NCBI RefSeq assembly: GCF_001989455.1
Contig: NZ_CP018346.1
Coordinates: 930,001 to 994,000 of the forward strand
DNA: 64,000 bases
Source: Prochlorococcus sp. RS04
Lineage (GTDB): Bacteria; Cyanobacteriota; Cyanobacteriia; PCC-6307; Cyanobiaceae
Direction: 5' to 3'
Part shown: piece after piece, positions 30,167 through 39,793 of the stretch
Layout: every line of letters begins with the position of its first letter
Numbering within the stretch: position 1 is the stretch's first letter
Notes under the pieces: model-generated
Database searches by the model: none
What the model saw: the letters and a program-made list of their open reading frames with translations, nothing else
What the model was told of the DNA's origin: nothing
Position numbers and translations under genes: made by a program

Positions 30167-31516
30167 ATGAAATTTGTCGTTATAGATGATGATCCTACAG
30201 GCTCTCAAACTGTTCAAGATTGCTTATTACTGCTTAAGTGGGACTGCTCAACTTTAGTCAAAGGTTTTGAATCTAAATCTAATTTATTTTTTATTTTGGC
30301 TAATACAAGGTCGCTATCGGAAAATGATGCGAAATTAACAATAGAGGAAATTTGCAAAAATCTTAAGACTGTCATTACTTCTCAAGCCTATGAAGAAGAA
30401 ATTATTTTTATAAGTAGAGGAGACTCTACTCTTCGAGGACATAACTTTTTAGAGCCAAGTGCCCTGAATAGTTGTTTAGGTCCTTTTGATGCCACTTTTC
30501 ATATTCCAGCTTTCATAGAGGGTAAAAGATTAACAATTAATGGATCTCATTTTGTTGATAAAACTCCTATTAGTCAAACAATTTTTGCAACAGATAAAAT
30601 TTTTGGATATGAGACAAGTAATGTTAAGAATCTTTTATTTCAGCAGAGTAAATCGCAAATAAATTTTGAAGATATTCAAAATCTTTTATTGTCAGATATC
30701 GAAATGCTAAATGATGAAGAAAATAATATTGTTTTTAAAACATTAAAGAACTTGAAGAATAATAAACATGTAGTTGTAGATGTAGAAAATTATTCTCAAC
30801 TAAAAAAATTTTCTTTAGTAATTAAAAAATTAATTAAACAAAAAAAATTCCTCTTTCGAACTGCAGCAAGTTTTATAAGTTCAATTTCTGAGAAAAAAAG
30901 TGTCTCTCAGAGTAAAAAATTTTTCTATAATTTAAGAATAAGAAATAAAGAAAAGAGCTTTCTTCCAGGACTAATAATTGTTGGATCTTATGTAAAACTT
31001 TCAACAATGCAATTGAATAATTTGTTAGAGATAAGAAATTGCAATCCAATTGAATTAGATGTTTTTGAATTTTTTAAAATTTCTTCATTAGATAATAATA
31101 AGAAGCAAATGAATTTGTTTAAAAATAAATTTTTGAAAGAAATTAGATTTTCTTTTGAGAAAGGGAAAACACCTGTCTTGTTTACTTCAAGAAAATTTAT
31201 GTCTTTAGATTCTTCTGAACTATTGAATTTTTATAATTTACTTGCTTGTTTTATTGCTGAATTAGTCGCAGATTTGAAGTATGAAATAGGATATTTGATT
31301 TCGAAAGGTGGAATAACAACAAATTTGATTCTTAGTAATGGACTTAATGCAGATTATGTTTATCTTGAGGGACAGATTTTTAAAGGTATTTCAGTAGTGA
31401 CTTATGACCTAAAAAATGACGAAAAACTTCCTATCGTTACTCATCCTGGAAACATTGGCACTGAAGATTCACTCGTTAATATTTGGAAAGTTTTTGAAAG
31501 TAAAAATAATTTTTAA
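30167..31516 (+). CDS. DUF1537 four-carbon acid sugar kinase-like protein
   Basis: The 449-residue protein opens with IDDDPTGSQTVQD, the DDxTG motif of the DUF1537 family (OtnK, DtnK, YgbK), has ISRGDSTLRGHNFLEP near 82 and the C-terminal nucleotide-binding segments LISKGGITTNLIL and HPGNIGTEDSLVNIW. Known members phosphorylate erythronate, threonate or related acids with ATP. The usual partners (OtnC aldolase, PdxA2 or NAD dehydrogenase) are absent here, so the substrate is open. It is the last gene of a run with the mutarotase-like gene and ends 2 bases from the icd stop. Confidence 0.85.
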   Translation: MKFVVIDDDPTGSQTVQDCLLLLKWDCSTLVKGFESKSNLFFILANTRSLSENDAKLTIEEICKNLKTVITSQAYEEEIIFISRGDSTLRGHNFLEPSALNSCLGPFDATFHIPAFIEGKRLTINGSHFVDKTPISQTIFATDKIFGYETSNVKNLLFQQSKSQINFEDIQNLLLSDIEMLNDEENNIVFKTLKNLKNNKHVVVDVENYSQLKKFSLVIKKLIKQKKFLFRTAASFISSISEKKSVSQSKKFFYNLRIRNKEKSFLPGLIIVGSYVKLSTMQLNNLLEIRNCNPIELDVFEFFKISSLDNNKKQMNLFKNKFLKEIRFSFEKGKTPVLFTSRKFMSLDSSELLNFYNLLACFIAELVADLKYEIGYLISKGGITTNLILSNGLNADYVYLEGQIFKGISVVTYDLKNDEKLPIVTHPGNIGTEDSLVNIWKVFESKNNF

Positions 31517-31518
31517 AA

Positions 31519-32943
31519 TTAGAAATTTGAGATAATTTCTTCAGCAAAACTGCTGCAGGATAGTGGCTCTACTTTTGGTTCCATTAAGCGCGCTAGATCA
31601 TAGGTGACTTTTTTTTGCTCTATTGCCTTACTTAAACCATTAGTAATTAAGTTAGCTGCTTCATTCCAACCAAAATATTCAAGCATCATTACACCACTAA
31701 GAATTACTGAGCCTGGATTAATCTTGTTTAAGCCGGCATGTTTTGGAGCAGTACCGTGCGTAGCTTCGAAAATTGCTGCATTATCTCCAATATTTGCACC
31801 GGGAGCCATACCTAGGCCTCCAACAATTGCTGCAGCCGCATCAGAAACATAGTCTCCATTAAGGTTTAATGTTGCAAGAATTGAATATTCTTGAGGTCTA
31901 GTTTGAATTTGTTGAAATATACTATCAGCTATCCGATCATCAATAAGAACAAGTTTTCTCCATTTCCCATCTCCGTGAGAATTTGATATTGATGCAATAA
32001 CTTCTTTAATTTCTTCGCAAATGAATGCTTTTTTGTTATTTGTTAGCTTGTCAAAACCTGGTTCAATTTTTCGACCATTATTTTCAATTGTAATTTCTGG
32101 GTTTTTCTGAATATTGTCTAAAATCCAGCTTTCTCTTTCTGTAATGCAATCTTCTCTAAATTCATTTACTGCTAATTCATATCCCCAATCTCTAAATGCA
32201 CCTTCTGTGTATTTCATAATATTCCCTTTATGTACAAGAGTGACATGCCTTTTATCTCCTGATAATCTTTTAGCATGTTCAATAGCTTTTCTAATATGCC
32301 TTTGGCTACCAGTTTTACTCACTGGTTTTATTCCAATGCCTGAACCGTTTGGTATGGATCTATTTTTTAAATTTTTACTTTTTGGTATGACTACGTTGTT
32401 TAAGTGATTAATTAATTCAAGACAATTATTATCCTCTGCTTCCCATTCAATTCCCATGTAAATATCCTCAGTATTTTCTCTATAGACGATAACGTCTAAA
32501 TTTTGGGGGTTTTTGTGAGGGCTTGGAGTTCCTGAATAATATTTGCATGGTCTAACACAGCTATATAAATCAAAGATTTGCCTTAATGCAACATTAAGAG
32601 ATCTAATACCTCCACCGATGGGAGTCGTTAAAGGACCTTTGATGGCTACACCAAAGTGTTTGATTGCTTCAATAGTATCTTGAGGGAGATAGTTATATGT
32701 TCCATAAAGCTCACAAGCTTCATCGCCTGCATAGACTTTAAACCAATTAATTTTTCTTTCTTCTCCATAGCTTTTTTTAATCGCTGAATCAAGAACGATT
32801 TGAGTAGCAGGCCAAATATCAACTCCAGTACCATCACCCCTAATAAATGGGACAATTGGATTATTAGGAACATTAGGTTTGCCTTGATTAAAAGTTATTA
32901 TCTCGCCTTCATTAGGTAAAGTTAATTTTTCAAATTTTGGCAT
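31519..32943 (-). CDS. icd: Isocitrate dehydrogenase (NADP-dependent)
   Basis: The enzyme turns isocitrate into 2-oxoglutarate, the carbon skeleton for ammonium assimilation and the nitrogen-status signal. At 474 residues it is the long cyanobacterial form, with about 45 residues more than the E. coli enzyme in the middle. Landmarks include VYRENTEDIYMGIEWEAE near 153, GIKPVSKTGSQRHIRKAI near 203, HKGNIMKYTEGAFRDWGYE near 239 and ATHGTAPKHAG near 394. The 179-base gap upstream may hold its promoter; a GTA-N8-TGC at 32983-32996 only partly fits an NtcA site and is not called. Confidence 0.96.
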   Translation of the reverse strand: MPKFEKLTLPNEGEIITFNQGKPNVPNNPIVPFIRGDGTGVDIWPATQIVLDSAIKKSYGEERKINWFKVYAGDEACELYGTYNYLPQDTIEAIKHFGVAIKGPLTTPIGGGIRSLNVALRQIFDLYSCVRPCKYYSGTPSPHKNPQNLDVIVYRENTEDIYMGIEWEAEDNNCLELINHLNNVVIPKSKNLKNRSIPNGSGIGIKPVSKTGSQRHIRKAIEHAKRLSGDKRHVTLVHKGNIMKYTEGAFRDWGYELAVNEFREDCITERESWILDNIQKNPEITIENNGRKIEPGFDKLTNNKKAFICEEIKEVIASISNSHGDGKWRKLVLIDDRIADSIFQQIQTRPQEYSILATLNLNGDYVSDAAAAIVGGLGMAPGANIGDNAAIFEATHGTAPKHAGLNKINPGSVILSGVMMLEYFGWNEAANLITNGLSKAIEQKKVTYDLARLMEPKVEPLSCSSFAEEIISNF

Positions 32944-33122
32944 AGCATTCTATTAATGAAAGATAACTCATTGAAGTTCCTCGTATTGTAATTTGCGATG
33001 AGTTGTTTTCTTTAAAACCTAGAAATTTATTATTCAAATGTGAACAGAGAATACTTTATTGATCAGCATTTCAACATCTTTATTAAAAGAAAAAGAAGTT
33101 AATAAGCAAGTTCAAGCAAATT

Positions 33123-33587
33123 GTGTCATTTTCAAAAAAATGTAATCAGCTACTTATGAATGCGAGTTCAAATGTAAGTAATGTTGAAATAGCTAATAAA
33201 ATTGCTTCTACTGCAGCTTTGTTTCGGAAATATTTTCCTGATGCAAGTGTAAACTTTAGTCCATGGGACAATTCAAATAATGAATCCATGCAAGATACTA
33301 TTGATTTTGCTTTCCATTTTCCTGGTTGGAGTCCTCTTATTGAATGCAGAGCAATACTTTTACAATTAAGAATTGAAAGTGATAGTAATTGCAGAGTTCC
33401 GAAACTGTTGGGAATTATAATGAGAGGTATGATTGTTCCCTCCGAGAGATGGAGAGTGGCTACTATCGGTGATTGGGAAATGACTGGCACTCATTTACCG
33501 CAACAGGAACAAAAAGATAACCTTTTTTTGGTTTGTAAAGAACTTCATAAGCTATTCTCTACAACATCCGCTGGTAACAAAAATTAG
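33123..33587 (+). CDS. Conserved protein of unknown function before ho1
   Basis: The frame gives 154 residues from a GTG; an in-frame ATG at 33156 would give 143. The first 50 residues look helical (MNASSNVSNVEIANKIASTAALFRKY), then a central WSPLIECRAILLQLRIE and a late WRVATIGDWEMTGTHLP. No known domain is recognised, and no signal peptide or membrane span. It is on the same strand as ho1, 57 bases upstream, so it may be part of the bilin operon, but nothing in the sequence links it to that pathway. Confidence 0.75.
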   Translation: MSFSKKCNQLLMNASSNVSNVEIANKIASTAALFRKYFPDASVNFSPWDNSNNESMQDTIDFAFHFPGWSPLIECRAILLQLRIESDSNCRVPKLLGIIMRGMIVPSERWRVATIGDWEMTGTHLPQQEQKDNLFLVCKELHKLFSTTSAGNKN

Positions 33588-33644
33588 CTGTTTTATGTAT
33601 TTTCCTTGTAGATTAAATACACTTACACAAATAATTCAAAATAT

Positions 33645-34355
33645 ATGGCAGTCGCTCTTGCAGGACAATTAAGAGAAGGGACAAAAAAATCCCACACTAT
33701 GGCAGAAAATACTGGCTTTGTGGCATGTTTTTTAAAAGGAGTTGTTGAAAAAAAATCTTACAGGAAATTAATTAGTGATTTATATTTTGTTTATGAAGCT
33801 ATGGAAGAAGAAATTGAAAGACTAGTCAATGAGGAACATCCCGTAATAAAACCTATAGGTTTTAAATCATTATTCAGGAAAGAAACTCTTGTAAATGATC
33901 TAAAATTTTATTTTGGTGAAAACTGGAAGAATGAAATTAATATTTCTCACTCAGCAAGAGAATATGTTGAAAGAATCCGAGAGGTCGCAAAAAAATCACC
34001 AGAGTTATTGGTTGGTCACCACTACACACGCTATATAGGAGATTTATCTGGGGGCCAAATCTTGAAAAGGATCGCTAAAAAAGCATTGAATTTGGAGGGA
34101 AATGATGGTTTAAATTTTTATGAGTTTGAATTAATTGCTGATGAAAAGAAATTTAAGGAAGAATATTCCCTTACTTTGAATCAACTTCCAATTAATCAAA
34201 AAACGGCTGATCAAATTATTGATGAAGCTAATCAAGCATTTACTTACAATATGAAAATGTTTAAGGAGCTTGAAGGTAACTTGATTGCTGTTTTAGGAAA
34301 GATTGTATTCAATTACATTACAAAAAAAGTTAGGAAAGGAAGTACCGAGACCTAA
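33645..34355 (+). CDS. ho1: Heme oxygenase HO1
   Basis: HO1 opens heme with reduced ferredoxin and O2 to make biliverdin IX-alpha, CO and iron. The 236-residue protein is of normal length; the proximal ligand is His17 in [14 protein letters not shown], and the distal-helix motif [15 protein letters not shown] is near 130-145. It starts the ho1-pebA-pebB series: its stop overlaps the pebA ATG by one base (TAATG). Biliverdin made here is the direct substrate of PebA. Confidence 0.97.
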   Translation: MAVALAGQLREGTKKSHTMAENTGFVACFLKGVVEKKSYRKLISDLYFVYEAMEEEIERLVNEEHPVIKPIGFKSLFRKETLVNDLKFYFGENWKNEINISHSAREYVERIREVAKKSPELLVGHHYTRYIGDLSGGQILKRIAKKALNLEGNDGLNFYEFELIADEKKFKEEYSLTLNQLPINQKTADQIIDEANQAFTYNMKMFKELEGNLIAVLGKIVFNYITKKVRKGSTET

Positions 34356-35071
34356 TGCTTATGTTTGATTCATTAGTTGATTTCCTTAAAACCAATATTG
34401 ATGAATTAAATGGACATGAAGTAAAAATATCTAGTGAATTTAAAGAACATCACAATGAAGACTCAAAATATATTATTAAAAATTGGCTTTTTTCATCTCC
34501 CGAATATAGAAAGTGGCGAATAACAAGATTAGATGGTGGTAAAAAACTGCAAGTGTTTAATACGGTCGCATATCCTAATTTTGATAGTGAATTGCCTATT
34601 TTAGGAGCTGATATTTTATGGTTTGGAACTTCTCAAAAGTTATTAGCAATACTTGATTATCAACCTTTAATTCAAGAAAGCAAATATCTTGAAAAATATT
34701 GTTCAAGTTTAGGTAGTATTAAGAAAAAATATTCTGCATTTGATAATAATAAAATGAAGAATATATATGATTCAAAAAAATATTTCTCCCCATGGGTGAT
34801 TATATGTAGAGGAAATAAATTAAATCTTGATAGGGATTTAAATAATATATTCCATTCATTTGTAAATAATTATTTGAAAATTTATAAATCGAATCCTGTT
34901 AATCAATTTTTAAATGCGGAAGAAATAAAGATTAATCATATTAAATATGATAAGTACAGTTTTGAAAAAGACCCTGCAGATAAATTGTTTAAATCTTTTT
35001 TTGGAGAAAAATGGACAAAAAAATTTATCAATAAATTTCTATTTACATTAAATAATGAGATTATTCATTGA
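34355..35071 (+). CDS. pebA: 15,16-dihydrobiliverdin:ferredoxin oxidoreductase PebA
   Basis: PebA reduces the C15-C16 double bond of biliverdin. This 238-residue protein belongs to the ferredoxin-dependent bilin reductase family: GADILWFG near 87, [11 protein letters not shown] near 100, a mid [13 protein letters not shown] and a C-terminal [16 protein letters not shown]. It overlaps ho1 by one base and abuts pebB directly, so the three should be co-translated. PebA rather than PebB is assigned from gene order and from the shorter N terminus with the [18 protein letters not shown] start region; this agrees with known operon order. Confidence 0.93.
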   Translation: MLMFDSLVDFLKTNIDELNGHEVKISSEFKEHHNEDSKYIIKNWLFSSPEYRKWRITRLDGGKKLQVFNTVAYPNFDSELPILGADILWFGTSQKLLAILDYQPLIQESKYLEKYCSSLGSIKKKYSAFDNNKMKNIYDSKKYFSPWVIICRGNKLNLDRDLNNIFHSFVNNYLKIYKSNPVNQFLNAEEIKINHIKYDKYSFEKDPADKLFKSFFGEKWTKKFINKFLFTLNNEIIH

Positions 35072-35833
35072 ATGTTAATTCAAGATACTATTTTTTATAG
35101 GCCAGATTGGAAATGGCATGATTTCTTAAAATATTTAATAAATAATTTAAGTAAATATAACTGTTTAGAAAAAAAAATACCCTCGGAATATTCTTATAAA
35201 GATTCAACTTATGGTTCAAAAAAATCAAAAAAAAATGTGAATCTATCTACTTGGGGTGTAACGCATAAAAAAAGAATTCAATTTGCAAGGGCAGTTTGTA
35301 TAAATAGTCCAAATTATTCTGTTTTAAATTTTTTAATTATTCCTAATACTATTTATAACGTCCCATTTTTTGGAGTAGATTTTGTTTCTCTACCTAATAG
35401 TTATTTAATAGTCTTAGATTTTCAGCCTTCATTAAAAATACAAAATCAATACAAGAATGAGTTATTAGAAAAACTTATAAAACTCAAAAATCATTGTCAT
35501 TCATCACTCCCATTAGCTGAAAAAATGTCTGCGGATGTAGCTAGATTTTTTTCTCCAGGAGTAATATGGTCAAAATTACCAAAAGATGAAAGAAGTGATT
35601 TTTTAATTACTAATCAGCTTTATACCTCATTTAAGGAATATATTGATTTGTATTTGGAAATTCTTTTCGAAAGCAAAGAAGTCAATATTGAACTGCAAAA
35701 AGAATTGATAAACGGTCAAAATAATTATTTGAATTATAGAAGAGAAAACGATCCAGCAAGGCCAATGTTGTCGAGTTTGTTTGGTAAAGAATTTACTGAA
35801 TCTTTAATTGAAGAAGTTTTATTTACTACTTAA
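35072..35833 (+). CDS. pebB: Phycoerythrobilin:ferredoxin oxidoreductase PebB
   Basis: PebB reduces dihydrobiliverdin at the A-ring vinyl to give phycoerythrobilin. The protein is 253 residues, again a ferredoxin-dependent bilin reductase, with the family features [23 protein letters not shown], a central [14 protein letters not shown] and the closing [19 protein letters not shown]. The start ATG follows the pebA stop with no gap. Metabolic channelling between PebA and PebB is known in cyanobacteria. No phycoerythrin structural or lyase gene is in this window. Confidence 0.94.
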   Translation: MLIQDTIFYRPDWKWHDFLKYLINNLSKYNCLEKKIPSEYSYKDSTYGSKKSKKNVNLSTWGVTHKKRIQFARAVCINSPNYSVLNFLIIPNTIYNVPFFGVDFVSLPNSYLIVLDFQPSLKIQNQYKNELLEKLIKLKNHCHSSLPLAEKMSADVARFFSPGVIWSKLPKDERSDFLITNQLYTSFKEYIDLYLEILFESKEVNIELQKELINGQNNYLNYRRENDPARPMLSSLFGKEFTESLIEEVLFTT

Positions 35834-35865
35834 AAGCCTTATAATTTACTGAAATTTGAAATCAT

Positions 35866-36339
35866 ATGAATAAAATTTCTGTTCTTTTTGTATGTTTGGG
35901 AAATATTTGTAGGTCTCCTGCAGCAGAAGCTATCTTTATAAGACTACTTGAAAAAAAGGGATTGACCGATGCCTTTATTGTTGATTCTGCTGGAACTGGG
36001 AGTTGGCATATTGGAAAAAAAGCTGACTCTAGGATGAGAATTGCGGCAGAAAGAAGAGATATAAACATCTTAAGCAGGGCTCGTCAAATTAATAGCAAAG
36101 ATTTTGAGGAATTTAACTATATTCTTGCTATGGACGATTCAAATTTTAAAAATATTCAAGATCTTAAAAATAGAACAGCTTCAAATGGTTTTGCATCAAT
36201 AAAAAAAATACAAGATTTTAGATCAGTTTTTAATGAGCAAGAAGTTCCTGACCCATATTTTGGAGGTGATGAGGGCTTCGATTATGTCCTTGATATTTTA
36301 GAAGACTCTGTAAACGGTTTTATGGAAAGTATTTCTTGA
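35866..36339 (+). CDS. Low-molecular-weight protein-tyrosine phosphatase
   Basis: The 157-residue enzyme has the P-loop CX5R motif as CLGNICRS, with nucleophile Cys10 and Arg16, and the general-acid DPYFGG near residue 129. These are diagnostic for the LMW-PTP family. It could remove phosphate from tyrosine kinases or from polysaccharide-synthesis proteins; arsenate-reductase-like activity is less likely without an ars gene nearby. It is 32 bases after pebB; a TATAAT at 35840-35845 may give it its own promoter. It is convergent with panC-cmk (2 bases). Confidence 0.93.
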   Translation: MNKISVLFVCLGNICRSPAAEAIFIRLLEKKGLTDAFIVDSAGTGSWHIGKKADSRMRIAAERRDINILSRARQINSKDFEEFNYILAMDDSNFKNIQDLKNRTASNGFASIKKIQDFRSVFNEQEVPDPYFGGDEGFDYVLDILEDSVNGFMESIS

Positions 36340-36341
36340 AT

Positions 36342-37874
36342 TTATTTGATCTCAGTCTCTTTAGGAATCTTGTCATTGTAAAGGTCAATAATTTTATCCA
36401 CAACCTCATTAATCGTATATCCGTCCGTAATAATTTCTATTGCATCATTCGCCTTAATTAGAGGCGAAATTTCCCTATTGGAATCTTCAAAATCTCTTTT
36501 CTTTATAAGTTCTTTTAATGTATGGAGGTCTATTTCTTGTGAGTCTTTACTATTTTTATCAGATTTTCTTCTTTTTGCTCTTTCATCGATGCTAGCAGTT
36601 AAAAATATTTTAAGTTCTGCATGAGGAAAAACAGTAGTTCCTATATCTCTTCCCTCAGCTACAAGTCCGCCTGATTCTCCAATTTTTCTTTGTTCTTCTA
36701 CTAAGAATTCTCTTACTTCTTTTATTGAGGAAATCTTAGAAACGATGGAACTTATCTTTTGCGACCTAATTTCTTCAGTAACACAGTAGTTATTAACATA
36801 AACATCCTGATGTGAATTTGTATTCGACTTGAAAACTATAGATATACCTTTAAGAATATTCTGTAAATTTTTTTCTTTTTTATAATTAATTTTTTCTTTT
36901 ATCATAAGCCAACTCAATGCCCTATACATTGCGCCAGTATCTAAATATAAAAGTTTAAGTTTCTTCGCTATTAACTTTGTTACAGTACTTTTACCTGAAC
37001 CTGCAGGACCATCAATTGCAATAATCGGCCTTCTTTTCATTAGGAAAACGTGATCAATTAATCTTGTCTCTCCACATCTTATCGCACCAGCCAGTAAAGA
37101 AATATTATCTTTAGGTCTTGCTTTTTGGAGTGTATGAGGGTGTAAATGTTCTAAATATTCAATTGAAATTTTTTTTGCTAATAGTTTTTTAATTATTTGG
37201 TTTAAATCGATCTTTTTATTTTTTTGAAAATTTTTTTTTGCTTCTAATAACTCACTTGAAAAAAAATTAATCAATTTTCTTTCGTTTTTTGATAAATGTA
37301 CATTACGTGAACTTAAAGGAATTCCATCAAAATCTCTTTGTGTAGGAATGGATTTAATAGCAACATTTAATTTCTTTCTAAGGACAAGATTTTTTAAAAT
37401 TAAAAGTTGTTGCCAATCTTTTTCTCCTAAGTAAAGATTTTTTGGCTTGATGATATTAAGTAATCTATAAACTACTGTACAAACGCCATCAAAATGTCCC
37501 ATTCGATTTAATCCACATAATGCAGAAGATAATTCTTTTGGAGCTTTTAGGAATTTAATATTTTTATTATTCGGTGGATATATATCTTCATTACTTGGGA
37601 TGAAGATAGCATCTGCGCCATTCGAAAAGGAGATTTTTATATCATTATCAATTGTTTTAGGGTAATTCTCTAAATCTAACTTGTTATCAAATTGAAGTGG
37701 ATTAATAAAAATACTTACTAAATTAACATTTGAATTGTCATTTTTTGCTGTTGATATAAGTTTAATATGACCATCATGAAGATTACCCATTGTTGGAATG
37801 AAGTTAATTTCACTATTTAAATTTCTCCTCCAATTTTCTATTTCTTCAGTTTTCCTTATGATTACTTTCTTCAC
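36342..37874 (-). CDS. panC/cmk: Fused pantothenate synthetase and cytidylate kinase (PanC-Cmk)
   Basis: This protein joins two enzymes in 510 residues. Residues 1-275 are PanC, which joins pantoate and beta-alanine: IPTMGNLHDGH near 26-36 and QLLILKNLV near 156. Residues about 283-510 are Cmk, which phosphorylates CMP/dCMP: Walker A GPAGSGKST at 289-297, LDTGAMYRALSW and GRDIGTTVFPHAELKIFLTA. The fusion is known in cyanobacteria and links coenzyme A and nucleotide supply only by physical tie. It is divergent from purM, 98 bases between. Confidence 0.95.
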   Translation of the reverse strand: MKKVIIRKTEEIENWRRNLNSEINFIPTMGNLHDGHIKLISTAKNDNSNVNLVSIFINPLQFDNKLDLENYPKTIDNDIKISFSNGADAIFIPSNEDIYPPNNKNIKFLKAPKELSSALCGLNRMGHFDGVCTVVYRLLNIIKPKNLYLGEKDWQQLLILKNLVLRKKLNVAIKSIPTQRDFDGIPLSSRNVHLSKNERKLINFFSSELLEAKKNFQKNKKIDLNQIIKKLLAKKISIEYLEHLHPHTLQKARPKDNISLLAGAIRCGETRLIDHVFLMKRRPIIAIDGPAGSGKSTVTKLIAKKLKLLYLDTGAMYRALSWLMIKEKINYKKEKNLQNILKGISIVFKSNTNSHQDVYVNNYCVTEEIRSQKISSIVSKISSIKEVREFLVEEQRKIGESGGLVAEGRDIGTTVFPHAELKIFLTASIDERAKRRKSDKNSKDSQEIDLHTLKELIKKRDFEDSNREISPLIKANDAIEIITDGYTINEVVDKIIDLYNDKIPKETEIK

Positions 37875-37972
37875 TTTGTTTTTAAAAAATAAATCTATTT
37901 GATAAATAATTACTGGACAAAAACAATCTTAGGAGGAATATCTATATAGGGAAAGTCTATCATTTTTATTTC

Positions 37973-39016
37973 ATGGATTACAAAACATCAGGTGTGGATA
38001 TAGAAGCTGGGCGAGAATTTGTTTCTGAAATTAAACAGGCAGTTGAAGGAACTCATACATCTAATGTGATTGAGGGTATTGGCGGGTTTGGAGGTTTGTT
38101 TAGAATTCCTATCGATAGTTTTAAAAAACCAGTTCTTGTTTCAGGAACTGATGGTGTTGGAACAAAATTAGAATTAGCACAAAGTAAAAACTTTCATTTT
38201 GAGGTTGGTATTGATTTAGTTGCTATGTGCATGAACGATATCATTACTAGTGGTGCAAAACCTTTATTTTTTCTAGATTATATTGCTACCGGTAAGCTCG
38301 ATAAGAAACAATTATTGAGGGTTGTTCAGGGAATTTCACATGGATGCAGAGAAAATAACTGTTCATTACTCGGCGGAGAAACTGCTGAAATGCCTGGATT
38401 TTATTCAAAAAATAAGTATGATCTTGCAGGATTTTGTGTTGGAATAGTTGATGAGGATAAGCTTATTAATGGTAAAAAAGTCTCTGAAAATGACTTAATA
38501 ATTGCTTTAAAAAGTAATGGGATTCATAGTAACGGTTTTAGTTTAGTAAGAAAAATTATTCAAAACAATAATCAAATAGATAAAGAATTTGAAAAAGTTT
38601 CTCACTTAAATTTTTATGATGAGTTATTGAAACCTACAAAAATTTACAATAATGTGATTAACCAAATGTTATCTGAAGATATAGAAATTAAAGCAATGTC
38701 TCATATAACTGGAGGAGGAATTCCAGAAAATTTACCAAGATGTATTCCTTCTGATTTTATTCCTTACATCAATACCAGTTCATGGCAAATACCTACTTTA
38801 TTTAAATTCCTTAAAGAGGAAGGATCTATTCCCGAAAAAGATTTTTGGAATACTTTCAATCTTGGAGTGGGATTTTGTTTAATTATTGATAAACAATTTA
38901 AGGAAGCGATATTAAGTATCTGTAAAGATCATGATATAGATAGTTGGGAAATTGGAAAGATAGTTCGAAAAAATGATTCAACAATTAGTAAATTTTTACC
39001 AGAAATTTTAACTTAA
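37973..39016 (+). CDS. purM: Phosphoribosylformylglycinamidine cyclo-ligase PurM
   Basis: PurM (AIR synthetase) closes the imidazole ring in purine synthesis using ATP. The 347 residues include the signature GTDGVGTKLELA near 58, VAMCMNDIITSGAKPLFFLDY near 83, LLGGETAEMPGFY near 130 and the late HITGGGIPENLPR near 243. The start ATG begins MDYKTSGVDIEAG as usual. It is alone on its strand, with 132 bases before the next gene; other pur genes are not nearby. Confidence 0.97.
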   Translation: MDYKTSGVDIEAGREFVSEIKQAVEGTHTSNVIEGIGGFGGLFRIPIDSFKKPVLVSGTDGVGTKLELAQSKNFHFEVGIDLVAMCMNDIITSGAKPLFFLDYIATGKLDKKQLLRVVQGISHGCRENNCSLLGGETAEMPGFYSKNKYDLAGFCVGIVDEDKLINGKKVSENDLIIALKSNGIHSNGFSLVRKIIQNNNQIDKEFEKVSHLNFYDELLKPTKIYNNVINQMLSEDIEIKAMSHITGGGIPENLPRCIPSDFIPYINTSSWQIPTLFKFLKEEGSIPEKDFWNTFNLGVGFCLIIDKQFKEAILSICKDHDIDSWEIGKIVRKNDSTISKFLPEILT

Positions 39017-39148
39017 ATTTTTTTATCTTTTTCAAATGCGTTTTAAAAAATTATTTTTTATACCCAAATGAAAAAGTTAGGTGTAATATAATAAAATTAC
39101 AGCCGAATTATATCGGAAGTTTAAGTATTAAGATTTAACCTTTATTCA

Positions 39149-39793
39149 ATGCCCTTTGCAAATAATCAAAGAATCACACGTAGACGTAGTTCAGCTGGTC
39201 CTACACCCCCCAAAAGACCAATAGGTAATAATTCTGAATCAATTGGTAGACAGGCTCAAGGCCCAAGGCCAACTTTCTTGACACTAAGAGATCATGGGAA
39301 AGTTTTTGTCGCTGATTTACCTAATTTGTCCGATGGTCAATTAGCGCATATTAGTAAAGAAGCTAATGAAGTTTTAAATAGTTTGGAAAAAAGACTTAGT
39401 GATCTTGAAAATGAACCTAATGTTAGTAATCCGGAAAACGATACGCTGATAAAAGCTTCTACCAAAAGAGATGTCACACTGAGGTTTATTAAATCAATAG
39501 AAGAAGAACAAGAACATAGAAAGAATAATCCTGCTTTACGAGATGCTGCATCTGAATCGTTACCTAGAACTTTTCTGGAGGTTGCAAGACATAGATTGCC
39601 TGGAGCAACTTTTGATTCACTACTCCGAGAGGCTCTTGAAGCTTGTGCAGTTGATGAAAGTACTGAAGAAAATAAAGTTATTGATGAGCCTAAAGAAACT
39701 GTAAAAATTATGGATATACCTTCTTCCAACACTAATGCTTCACTTGTTGTTAGTATCGACTCAAGTGATGATTCTAAGAATGACTCTATTTGA
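39149..39793 (+). CDS. Conserved protein of unknown function, disordered ends
   Basis: This protein has 214 residues. The N terminus (1-45) is basic and rich in Arg, Pro and Ser (RITRRRSSAGPTPPKRP), likely disordered and nucleic-acid friendly. A helical middle (65-105) has LSDGQLAHISKEANEVLNSLEKRLSDLE, followed by TFLEVARHRLPGATFDSLLREALEACA, and the tail is acidic and Ser-rich. No known domain is recognised. It appears to be a cyanobacterial family from memory. The next gene begins inside its last 14 bases in another frame. Confidence 0.75.
   Translation: MPFANNQRITRRRSSAGPTPPKRPIGNNSESIGRQAQGPRPTFLTLRDHGKVFVADLPNLSDGQLAHISKEANEVLNSLEKRLSDLENEPNVSNPENDTLIKASTKRDVTLRFIKSIEEEQEHRKNNPALRDAASESLPRTFLEVARHRLPGATFDSLLREALEACAVDESTEENKVIDEPKETVKIMDIPSSNTNASLVVSIDSSDDSKNDSI

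Noticed and set aside
32983-32996. Possible NtcA site before icd (GTA-N8-TGC)
   Set aside because: One base off the GTA-N8-TAC core, with no convincing -10 at the right distance.
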